Shown piece after piece: positions 10,872 to 20,757 of a stretch of DNA of 64,000 nucleotides (position 1 is the stretch's first letter; every line of letters begins with the position of its first letter). Both the position numbers and the translations under genes were made by a program. The notes under the pieces are model-generated. The model did not search any database and had not been told where the DNA came from. It saw only the letters and a list, made by a program, of their open reading frames with translations. This stretch comes from Chondrosia reniformis. Its lineage: Eukaryota > Porifera > Demospongiae > Chondrillida > Chondrillidae. The stretch is from contig OX359190.1 in the NCBI GenBank assembly GCA_947172415.1, positions 248,001-312,000 on the forward strand. The letters are read 5' to 3'.

Positions 10872-13064
10872 TCAAAGTACTACTACTCTACTGTTATTAC
10901 TGTTATAATCTGCTATGTAAATGAGTCCATCACTATCAACTGCTACACCACGAGGACCTTTCAATCCAATATCAGTCACTTCATGGACACACTGTCCATC
11001 TTGTGTGAAGATGCTGAACTTATTAGCACCAACTGAAGCTACCACTATATGTCCATCACTTGTGACTGCTATACCTCGTGGATGCTTCACAATGCCATTA
11101 CCAAACTGCCTAATAAACTGACCATTCTGCTGAAACACTTGAATGCGATTATTATCACCATCTGTGACATACACCAAATCATCAGGTGTTATGAGAATGT
11201 AACGAGGGTAATTAAACTCTCCTTCACCTTTACCCTTGTGACCAAACCTGTACAGGAATGTACCTTTTTCTGTAAACACAGAAACACAATGACCTCCCCA
11301 CTCTACCACAAATATATGTCCCTCCTTGTTAACTGCCACACCTAATGGATTACTAGGTTGACCTTGATCTTTACCTTCTCCTCCAAACTGCCTTACAAAT
11401 TCACCAGCTGCTGTGTAAATACTGATGTAGCCATTACTCCAGTCACTAACTATCACTTTCCCTGTTCTACTTAGTGCTATTCCATACAATCTACCACCAT
11501 TCTTGACTTTGAAGCTTCTTATAACTTGACCTTGTCTGTTTAGGATAGTCACTTGTCCTTTGTCATCTGAACAGTATAGCAAACCATCCGGACCTACTAC
11601 AACACCGTAATACCGAGAACCTGATGGATGCTTGAACTCCTGCTTGACTGCAGTAATTCCGCTAACACCAACTACCTTCACCTCTACTGGACTGCCTGCT
11701 ACATCATGTCCTCCAACAGTCACACTCAGATGGCACTTCTCTGATGGAACACTTGCAAACTGCACCTCATATGTGCCATCTCTCATGTCTGCTACTTTAC
11801 CAAACACAGGAACACCTGCTGTCACAGGACGAAGGACAGTCAACACTTTCTCTCCTCCTCTGCACTCATTGCCTCTCTCGTCTCTTGTCATCACCTTCAA
11901 GTTAATAGGGTTCTTTATCCAAGGTCTCATTCTGCAGGTAATGACGTCATCCTTCACTTCCACTTCTTCCATAGTGCAGTTTGGTGGATGGGGACTGTGA
12001 TGGATGCTTCCAAGTGACAAGATGTACTTTTCCACTTCTTCTCGATCACAGCTCTTCAGACCAACAGAAGGTTGGATGGAGGCTCTTGGCATTGAGATAC
12101 TGCTGCTGAGAGATGACATGCGACGGACAATCTTCTTTGTCACTGATAACTGCTCTTCTGTTGTTCCATTCAAACTCATCTCTTCTGACAGGCAATGGAA
12201 TGCATCAAGCTTCTTCAGACTGACCTTCAATTCTCTCTCGCGTCTCTCAAGTTCTCTTCTTCCTTTGTCTTCTGCTTCCCTCACTTTAGCAGCAAGACCA
12301 TCACAGCGGGCTGTCACCATGGCAAACAGATACTCCTTCATTCCAGCAATCTCTCCTAACGCATTCTCAGACTGCTGTTGGAGACTAGCTTTGCTGTCCT
12401 GCACTTCTTGAAGAGCAGATCTGATTGCCTTCCTTTGAGTCCTCACGGATGAAAGGCACTGCGTCAGAGTGGTCTTGTTCGACTCTCCCAGCTTATCGTC
12501 AATGTACGACACTTCATGAGAATGGTGAGGTTCGATCGATCGACAAATGTGACAAATCATTTCTTCACAAGTGTGACAGTAAAGTTCGCAATTCTTTCTG
12601 TGTTTCGAGCATTTGAACAAATCCTCTTTCTTACCGCCTTGCTCAAACACTCCTTGCAACGGCTTTAATTCGTGTTTTTTAAGGAACTTGTGAGATTTGT
12701 GTTCATCGACGCATTCCTGGCAAATGAACGCATCGCAAGTCGAGCAGAAACTTACGGCCGATCTCTCTTCTTCGTGTTCCCCTTGACAGATGACGCCTTC
12801 CTTCCGGTACTGGTTGCTCAAAGCCTTCCTCAGAGCGAACGGATGGTCAGAAAGATCCTTGAGAGACAAGGAGAACACTTCCTCGCAAATCTTGCAGGAG
12901 ATGCTGCGATGGAGAATCTTCTCTCGACATTCTACCTTCTCGCACAAAGCTAATGAGTGGAGACACGGTAGACATTTCAACTCTTCTACTTTCTCTCCGC
13001 AACCGACACAAGAGAGACTAAGCTCGCTGGACTGAAGGGGTGGGACCGCTGGAAGCTCCGCCAT
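10872..13064 (-). CDS. TRIM-NHL protein, copy 1 (730 aa, intact, single exon)
   Basis: Predicted RING-type E3 ubiquitin ligase of the TRIM2/TRIM3/TRIM71 architecture. Atypical RING at residues about 19-60: C19-x2-C22, C34-x-H36, C41, C46 and C57-x2-C60, with C41 and C46 four residues apart instead of two. B-box 1 is at about 93-131, and B-box 2 is at about 152-183 (C-x2-H-x7-C-x2-C-x4-C-x2-C-x5-H-x2-H). A coiled coil spans about 190-300, a filamin repeat about 365-465, and six NHL blades about 475-730. In this family NHL propellers bind RNA or protein. Blade-entry residues, which differ among copies, are RYY, RLY, NPL, NYPRY, HPR and KGPR. The start MAELPAVP is shared by all full copies except a slight change in copy 7. 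Function is inferred from domains only. Confidence 0.93.
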   Translation of the reverse strand: MAELPAVPPLQSSELSLSCVGCGEKVEELKCLPCLHSLALCEKVECREKILHRSISCKICEEVFSLSLKDLSDHPFALRKALSNQYRKEGVICQGEHEEERSAVSFCSTCDAFICQECVDEHKSHKFLKKHELKPLQGVFEQGGKKEDLFKCSKHRKNCELYCHTCEEMICHICRSIEPHHSHEVSYIDDKLGESNKTTLTQCLSSVRTQRKAIRSALQEVQDSKASLQQQSENALGEIAGMKEYLFAMVTARCDGLAAKVREAEDKGRRELERRERELKVSLKKLDAFHCLSEEMSLNGTTEEQLSVTKKIVRRMSSLSSSISMPRASIQPSVGLKSCDREEVEKYILSLGSIHHSPHPPNCTMEEVEVKDDVITCRMRPWIKNPINLKVMTRDERGNECRGGEKVLTVLRPVTAGVPVFGKVADMRDGTYEVQFASVPSEKCHLSVTVGGHDVAGSPVEVKVVGVSGITAVKQEFKHPSGSRYYGVVVGPDGLLYCSDDKGQVTILNRQGQVIRSFKVKNGGRLYGIALSRTGKVIVSDWSNGYISIYTAAGEFVRQFGGEGKDQGQPSNPLGVAVNKEGHIFVVEWGGHCVSVFTEKGTFLYRFGHKGKGEGEFNYPRYILITPDDLVYVTDGDNNRIQVFQQNGQFIRQFGNGIVKHPRGIAVTSDGHIVVASVGANKFSIFTQDGQCVHEVTDIGLKGPRGVAVDSDGLIYIADYNSNNSRVVVL

Positions 13065-13180
13065 TTGCCGACCTCGCCTAGTTGCTGTATTCGGTAAATG
13101 TTTATTCTATCTGTCTGTTGTTTGTCTAATTTTAGTAATCAGTTCAGTTGTTACTATTTTGGTGCTTTATGGTTTATGTA
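13065..13180 (-). promoter_or_regulatory. conserved 5' flank of TRIM copy 1
   Basis: About 100 bp just upstream of the start codon is nearly identical in front of all seven TRIM starts or start regions visible (TCGCCTAGTTGCTGTATTCG, then GTAAATGTTTATTCTATCTG). It is the candidate promoter and 5' UTR. The start context is GGCAAATGG. No TATA box is obvious. Confidence 0.5.
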
Positions 13181-14418
13181 GCAATCTATAGATCGATTTT
13201 AATTAAGCTTTATTGTTTATATAGATCGATTTTAGTATTTGTCGCTTAAATCATTCTTAAAACTTGTAGGAAAGTTTTATTAGTTTTATTATATTAAAGT
13301 ATAGTATTAGTAAATTGATAAGGAAGAATATGTATATTCATTTATGTACATTAATATTTGCAGATCAAAATGGCAGTCGTCGGGTAAAGTTGTTTGCAAA
13401 TGGAACGGTAATTTAATTATAGCGTTTCTTTTTAAGATTGAGGTTGTTTCATTTCCTTCTACTTACACTCGTAAATTTGCCTTTGTAACCTAAACTAAAG
13501 ACTGCATTATTACATTACAAGTGTTTCCATTTGCACTTGTAGCAATCTTTTCAGAACGTTGTGGATATTGGAGGATTCTCAATAGTTTTTCTAGTTCACT
13601 TTGATGGACCATGTTTCTTTGTTTGACATGTTACAAATGGTTTGAGTGTGAGTTTTGACATTTTGGAATATGACAACTGATGCAACATTTTATTAAATTA
13701 ATCTGTACGTACTGTAGACATTTCACAAGTACATTTGAATAATACTTTGTAGAAAATTGAGCACATGATATTTGGATTTCAAATTCTGTGTACATTGTAT
13801 GTATGTAAGTTCTAAGAATACCTGCAAAAGTTAATTGTTCAAAAGCTGGACTTTAATTAATCACAGCTGTTACTATGTAGTTTTAGGTGCTGCTATAATA
13901 TTTATTTGTACTTATGAAATTATTGGGAAGGGCAATGTAGAAGTCCATGTTCATTTTATAGGATGATCATCGGCTATCATGTTTATAGAAAAAATACAAG
14001 TTTTTTAGAATTATAGAGTGTGCAATTGTTTTATATATGATCTGTAAAGAGTCTATGTCATACAGTATTAATTGGAGTGATTTGTATGGTTTAATTAAAA
14101 TTGGTTTGAACAAAGAATCTTTTAAGTGTTTGTGGCAATTATTTGACATAAACAATAGCTCCATTTAGAGTTTGTTACAGGTCAAGTGTTTGGAACCAAT
14201 TAGTAACTGATTAACACCTTATTAACACGTGATAAGGCTAACCATACAGAAGTGACTACTGAAATTTAAGTGCTTTACTATACACAGCACTTTTATGTGA
14301 ATTCATCATTATAATTCTGGCAACCATGTCTGGTATAGCAATGGCTAATTTGCCTTTTATACTTGACCACTCCCCCATCTTACTTGACCACTCCCCCTCT
14401 ATTTATATTCCTGGACAG
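13181..14418. other. duplicated non-coding segment between TRIM copy 1 and the PSMD6 remnant
   Basis: Colinear with 52,540-53,698 apart from indels. A short part (GCAGATCAAAATGGCAGTCG at about 13,361) also appears at 52,719 and 59,505. A 65-codon frame on the minus strand is AT-rich and has no recognisable domain, so I do not call it. A CTTGACCACTCCCCC minisatellite lies at 14,362-14,400. Confidence 0.5.
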
Positions 14419-14756
14419 AGACCTCTCCAGATTTGTGGCAATGGGACGTTTGAACTGCAGAATAGACAGAGTAGCAGAAACTAACAGACCGGACCAGAAG
14501 AACTACCACTATCAGGTGAGCACTACTAACGTGAGGCAGACCCTCCAGTCCTCCATGTTTTGTTGAGGGGAAATGTCAGATCTAAGAAATCTAATAGTCT
14601 AAAGTCTTTAAAGTCTTTATTTTTGTGGTTACTCCTTCCAGTGTACTATATACATGTAACGTTTCCTTCTTCTTGTCCTCTAATTAGGCGACCATCAAGC
14701 AGGGAGACTTGTTACTGAACAGGTTACAGAAGTTGAGCAGGATTATCAACATTTAG
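14419..14756 (+). pseudogene. PSMD6: PSMD6 3' remnant, copy 1 (last two exons)
   Basis: PSMD6 (Rpn7) is a lid subunit of the 26S proteasome. Only its extreme C-terminus is here. Exon 14419-14515 reads [17 protein letters not shown], then [13 protein letters not shown]. Exon 14688-14756 reads TIKQGDLLLNRLQKLSRIIN and a stop. Both match the conserved C-terminal helix of Rpn7. Nine bases, an in-frame deletion of GVV, are missing relative to the other copies. No upstream PSMD6 exons exist in the window, so this is a duplicated fragment. Confidence 0.85.
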
Positions 14757-15967
14757 CAGTTGTTTGACTCTTAAAACTTTGAACTGTCTCTGTGATAATC
14801 ATAATTTTAGAGTTGTAATGTTCAGTTGACAATTATACAATACATTTACATACTGAATGCATATTTGCAATATGTGAAAATAATAGATTTTAATAAATTG
14901 GTCCTGCGCAAGTTATAATGCAACAACTTTTATAAACCATATACATAGATTACAAAACTACACGCTTGTTATACAATAATATACTAGAGTATACTGAATG
15001 CTAAATGCTACATGGCTTATAGTTTAATATAGATTTATAGCTTAAAACAAACGTTATATACGTCAAAATTGGAAGATGTTACATCGATAATCCGTAATAC
15101 ATCGCAACTTTTGCACAGAGTAGAAGTTGAGGCAAGGGGGACCAAGCAATGTCACACACACCACTGTTCAAATCACACGCGAACATGGGATCCTCTGAAG
15201 GGGAGAAAACACATCAATTTCTGTATACAAGTATATACTATCCTAATATACTTACAAGTATATATACATTACACGTACATCATTACTTAATTAAGCTGCC
15301 AATACATACATATATACGTACATACGTATGTACATATGTAGTACTTAATAAGGTTGGCTGTATGTACATACGTATGTACACAATACATACGTATGTTTGC
15401 ATGTAAATAGTCGGGCTTTCCAAGTTTGTTTTTCGATGGCTTCGAGACATTAGTTAAATAGAAATATTTAAAAAGAAAGAACAATCGGTTTTGGAAGGCG
15501 CTTTGCCTGACGGTGCAGTTAACTTGGACTTGATCGTTTATGGCGAACTAGGTAATGTGCTCTGCATTAGGGAATGAATCATTAAATATCGAGGTTAGAC
15601 TGTTCGTTTTGATTCTGTCAGGAAAGTAAAGCGTGGAATACATTGAAGCGTTGGTTAATCATAGCGACTCACAGCCAGGTTTAGCAGCACGTAGGCCATG
15701 CAATGACCAACTCCAACACGTTCTCGCATTAATAAACAATATATAGTCCGTCTTTTTGCTTTAAAATAAGACCGTGAATTCATATGCATACAATTTTCCA
15801 TAATTATATCCTATATGCTGCTCCCATTCTTCATCCACATGTACAAGTAGGTGATGCTTAACATTCAGTCTACTTTAAGTACAAGTAGACGATGCTTGTA
15901 CTTTAAGCACCGGAAAGCAAATGGGAACAGTTTGGGTCTCCAACTACTAAACCTACAGATGTATGAT
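14757..15967. other. non-coding single-copy stretch with ACGTAC-rich microsatellite
   Basis: AT-rich sequence without a recognisable gene. At 15,300-15,400 there is a self-complementary TACATACGTATGTACATA-type microsatellite. At about 15,840-15,910 a short repeat based on TACAAGTAG and GATGCTT occurs twice. No homologue occurs elsewhere in the window. Confidence 0.5.
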
Positions 15968-16095
15968 TAGCTGGTGCTTAAGCCAAAAAATGGATTAAGC
16001 ACCAGGAGGCCAATAGGAGCTGCATTGTGTCATTTCAAATCACCTCAATTACATTTTTCAATAGTACAAGACTTGCTGGTGCTTCAGCCAAAAAA
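15968..16095 (+). repeat. array-boundary repeat with GGTGCTTAAGCC hairpin
   Basis: One unit of about 105 bp plus the start of a second. Each begins with GCTGGTGCTTAAGCC; the inverted pair CTGGTGCTTAA and TTAAGCACCAG encloses 13 bases. Related units stand at the other satellite edges, 6,830 and 25,187-25,350. Confidence 0.7.
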
Positions 16096-16438
16096 TGGAT
16101 TAACTTTGTATAGCAGTAATAAAAAATACATTAAGTGCTGTAATTCTTCCAAATGAAGAGATATGAATCTGAAACTCTATCTCAGTATTCACAGAGATGC
16201 ATGAAAGCCATCCAATGAGTTTTGCAAATTTTAATATTTACTCAAATCCTATCTCTCACCATACGTTAACTTCATATAGCAGTAATTTAAAGTACATTAA
16301 GTGCTGTAACTCTTCCAAATGAAAAGATATGAATCTGAAACTCTCTCTCAGTATTCACAGAGATGTATGAAACGCATCCAATGAGTTTTGCAAATTTTGA
16401 TATCTACTCAAATTTGCCCTATCTCACCATACATTAAC
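16096..16438 (+). repeat. 170-bp satellite, left edge of second array
   Basis: Two forward monomers of the same family as 3351-6825, with the boxes GTGCTGTAA, ATGAATCTGAAACTC and GAGTTTTGCAAATTTT. Confidence 0.88.
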
Positions 16439-17490
16439 TCCTAATTGCGTAATACTATAAATGGCCGACCTTGAGTAGGTATAAGAGTGAAATACGGTGC
16501 TTCATATATTTCTGAAAATTAAAACTCTTTGAAAGATTTCTTATACACATGGATATGCACTGTGTAGTACTTGATTGTTGTTGAAGCAGTATTTATCCAC
16601 ATATATTATATGGATGTCGTTAAAGTGAAATTTTGCCAATCGACGGCCAACGAAACTCCAAAGAAAAAAAGTTGGACCATACCGAACGCTACCATCCACG
16701 ACGCTCAGAGGCCGGGATCGGTGGTAACGCTCTGCCGAGTTGAGCTTTGGGTGTCACTTGCGTGAGAAGAACCAGTTCTTCTCGATATGGCCGACTCATA
16801 TGAATCCTAAGATATCAGATGCCAATCCCACATTACGTGGAACCCCCCCGAAATCCGGATTATTGGTGAGCACGTCTCTATGGCACCAACCGATTAGGAG
16901 ACAGCTTCAGAGTCTAAGCGCTACCAACCTCTATGGGAACCGCAACCACCATAGGGATGTGTCCAGGTAGGCCTACTTTATAAGGTTTTGCGCTTCTATT
17001 TAAACAACAAAATTTCAAAAGGAAACGATTGTGGTTGGCGCTATTCCATACTTAAGAATAGGGTATTTGCGAGAAAAATGTAGTCAAATTATACCAAGTT
17101 AATTCGGGATCAGTGCATCGTTCCAAGCCATTTTAAAGGTATATCCAGTATTTGTGGTTCATCTAGAAAGTGGGAAAAATGGATAGAATCCTGTAAGTGT
17201 CTTGATTGGCGGAGGAGAACTACTTTTCTGGTCCCATGTAGAAACGATTTTTGCGAGAGGTGTTCCGATATGAACGTAAACTAGTATAACCAGCCACACT
17301 CAATCTCAATTGCTGTAATAGCGTAATGGCTACCTGCCTCTATATAAAGACCTTCTGATAGCTGCGTTCTGGACTGTCCCTGCGTGTTTCTAGTTGCCCC
17401 ATTCATGTCAAATCATTTTAACTTGGTATACCGATACTTTCCATAATAGTATCGCACGATATTAATGCTACACTATTAAAGGTCGTATAG
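16439..17490 (+). mobile_element. unclassified satellite-embedded element, copy 3 (long form)
   Basis: About 1,050 bp. The first 600 bp match the two short minus-strand copies; the rest (from about 17,060) is unique to the long form. It holds two overlapping open frames, 16571-16765 (64 codons) and 16740-16970 (76 codons). The second ends in a consensus-like donor CAG/GTAGGC. Hairpins: GAGAAGAA-CCAG-TTCTTCTC at 16764-16783, and CTCTATGG with CCATAGGG at 16929-16956, the latter containing a U.G pair. Neither frame resembles a protein I know. It could be a non-autonomous transposon, a captured exon or a structured-RNA gene. Confidence 0.55.
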
Positions 17491-19705
17491 TAGAAATTTA
17501 ATGTACATTAAGTGCTGTAACTCTTCCAAATGAAAAGATATGAATTTGAAACTCTATGTCAGTATTCACAGAGATGTTTGAAAGGTTTTCATTGAGTTTT
17601 GCAAATTTTGATATCCACTCAAAATTGCCATATCTCTCCCTTTACATTAACTTCGTATAGCAGTAATTTAAAGTACATTAAGTGCTGTAACTCTTCCAAA
17701 TGAAGAGATATGAATCTGAAACTCTATCTCAGTATTCACAGAGATGTATGAAAGGCATCCAATGAGTTTTGCAAATTTTGATATTTACTCAAATTTGCCC
17801 TATCTCTCACCATACATTAACTTCATATAGATGTAATTTAATGTACACTAAGTGCTGTAACTCTTCCAAATGAAAAGATATGAATCTGAAACTCTATCTC
17901 AGAATTACCAGAGATGTATGAAACACATCCAATGAGTTTTGCTAATTTTGATATTTACTCAAATTTGCCCTATATCTCACCATACATTAACTTCATATAG
18001 CAGTAATTTAATGTACATTAAGTGCTATAACTCTTCCAAATGAAGAGATATGAATCTGAAACTCTATCTCAGTATTCACAGAGATGTATGAAAGGCATCC
18101 AATGAGTTTTGCAATTTTTGATATTTACTCAAATTTGCCATATCTCTCACCATACATTAACTTCATATAGATGTAATTTAAAGTACATTAAGTGCTGTAA
18201 CTCTTCCAAATGAAGAGATATGAATATGAAACTCTATCTCAGTATTCACAGAGTTGTATGAAAGGCATCCAATGAGTTTTGCAATTTTTGATATTTACTC
18301 AAATTTGCCCTATCTCTCACCATACGTACATTAACTTTATATAGATGTAATTTAAAGTACATTAAGTGCTGTAACTCTTCCAAATGAAGAGATATGAATC
18401 TGAAACTCTATCTCAGTATTCACAGGGTTGTATGAAAGGCATCCAATGAGTTTTGCAATTTTTTGATATTTACTCAAATTTGCCCTATTTCTCACCATAC
18501 ATACATTAACTTCATATAGCAGTAATTTAAAATACATTAAGTGCTGTAACTCTTCCAAATGAAGAGATATGAATCTGAAACTCTATCTCAGTATTCACAG
18601 AGATGTATGAAAGGCATCCAATGAGTTTTGCAAATTTTTGATATTTACTCAAATTTGCCCTATATCTCACCATACATTTACTTCATATAGATGTAATTTA
18701 AAGTACATTAAATGCTATAACTCTTCCAAATGAAGAGATATGAATCTGAAACTCTATCTCAGTATTCACAGAGATGTATGAAAGGCATCCAATGAGTTTT
18801 GCTAATTTTGATATTTACTCAAATTTGCCCTATATCTCACCATACATTAACTTCATATAGATGTAATTTAAAGTACATTAAGTGCTGTAACTCTTCAAAA
18901 TGAATAGATATGAATCTGAAACTCTATCTCAGTATTCACAGGGTTGTATGAAAGACATCCAATGAGTTTTGAAAATTTTGATATTCACTCAAATTTGCCC
19001 TATATCTCACCATACATTAACTTCATATAGATGTAATTTAAAATACATTAAGTGCTATAACTCTTCCAAATGAAGAGATATGAATCTGAAACTCTATCTC
19101 AGTATTCACAGAGATGTATGAAAGGCATCCAATGAGTTTTGCAATTTTTGATATTTACTCAAATTTGCCCTATCTCTCACCATACGTACATTAACTTCAT
19201 ATAGATGTAATTTAAAGTACATTAAGTGCTGTAACTCTTCCAAATGAATAGATATGAATCTGAAACTCTATCTCAGTATTCACAGGGTTGTATGAAAGGC
19301 ATCCAATGAGTTTTGAAAATTTTGATATTCACTCAAATTTGCCCTATATCTCACCATACATTAACTTCATATAGATGTAATTTAAAGTACATTAAGTGCT
19401 GTAACTCTTCCAAATGAAAAGATATGAAGCTGAAACTCTATCTCAGTATTCACAAAGATGTATGAAAGGCATCCATTGAGTTTTGCAATTTTTGATATTC
19501 ACTCAAATTTGCCTTATCTCTCACCATACATTAACTTCATATAGCAGTAATTTAAAATACATTAAGTGCTGTAACTCTTCCAAATGAAGAGACATGAATC
19601 TGAAACTCTATCTCAGTATTCACAGAGATGTATGAAAGGCATCCAATGAGTTTTGCAATTTTTGATATTCACTCAAATTTGCCCTATCTCTCACCATACA
19701 TTAAC
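17491..19705 (+). repeat. 170-bp satellite array between element copies 3 and 4
   Basis: About 13 forward monomers with variants at GATATGAATCTG and CAGAGATGTATGAAAGGC. The first monomer, with GTTTGAAAGGTTTTCATTGAG, recurs after element copy 4, showing that the element and its flank were amplified as a block. Confidence 0.92.
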
Positions 19706-20757
19706 TCCTAATTGCGTAATACTATAAATGGCCGACCTTGAGTAGGTATAAGAGTGAAATACGGTGCTTCATATATTTCTGAAAATTAAAACTCTTTGAA
19801 AGATTTCTTATACACATGGATATGCACTGTGTAGTACTTGATTGTTGTTGAAGCAGTATTTATCCACATATATTATATGGATGTCGTTAAAGTGAAATTT
19901 TGCCAATCGACGGCCAACGAAACTCCAAAGAAAAAAAGTTGGACCATACCGAACGCTACCATCCACGACGCTCAGAGGCCGGGATCGGTGGTAACGCTCT
20001 GCCGAGTTGAGCTTTGGGTGTCACTTGCGTGAGAAGAACCAGTTCTTCTCGATATGGCCGACTCATATGAATCCTAAGATATCAGATGCCAATCCCACAT
20101 TACGTGGAACCCCCCCGAAATCCGGATTATTGGTGAGCACGTCTCTATGGCACCAACCGATTAGGAGACAGCTTCAGAGTCTAAGCGCTACCAACCCCTA
20201 TGGGAACCGCTACCACCATAGGGATGTGTCCAGGTAGGCCTACTTTATAAGGTTTTGCGCTTCTATTTAAACAACAAAATTTCAAAAGGAAACGATTGTG
20301 GTTGGCGCTATTCCATACTTAAGAATAGGGTATTTGCGAGAAAAATGTAGTCAAATTATACCAAGTTAATTCGGGATCAGTGCATCGTTCCAAGCCATTT
20401 TAAAGGTATATCCAGTATTTGTGGTTCATCTAGAAAGTGGGAAAAATGGATAGAATCCTGTAAGTGTCTTGATTGGCGGAGGAGAACTACTTTTCTGGTC
20501 CCATGTAGAAACGATTTTTGCGAGAGGTGTTCCGATATGAACGTAAACTAGTATAACCAGCCACACTCAATCTCAATTGCTGTAATAGCGTAATGGCTAC
20601 CTGCCTCTATATAAAGACCTTCTGATAGCTGCGTTCTGGACTGTCCCTGCGTGTTTCTAGTTGCCCCATTCATGTCAAATCATTTTAACTTGGTATGCCG
20701 ATAATTTCCATAATAGTATCGCACGATATTAATGCTACACTATTAAAGGTCGTATAG
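19706..20757 (+). mobile_element. unclassified satellite-embedded element, copy 4 (long form)
   Basis: Nearly identical to copy 3 over the full 1,050 bp. The open frames are at 19838-20032 and 20007-20237. The second-frame hairpin at 20196-20223 now pairs perfectly as CCCTATGG with CCATAGGG. The flanks match those of copy 3. Confidence 0.55.

Noticed and set aside
10921-13035. Many plus-strand open frames of 60-170 codons across each TRIM gene
   Set aside because: They lie antisense to the TRIM coding sequence, recur at the same offsets in every copy and have no recognisable domain; they are shadows of the real minus-strand frame.
13967-14164. 65-codon minus-strand frame (also 53142-53360)
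   Set aside because: AT-rich, low-complexity translation without start context or domain. Conservation between the two sites is explained by the recent duplication.
15149-15484. Open frames over the ACGTAC microsatellite
   Set aside because: Translation is dominated by YIHTYV-type repeats from a simple palindromic repeat, with no independent support.
16740-16970. 5S rRNA or standard tRNA gene in the satellite element
   Set aside because: I compared the conserved internal boxes; the D-arm-like match is good, but there is no acceptor stem or anticodon arm, and the 5S internal control region is not present.
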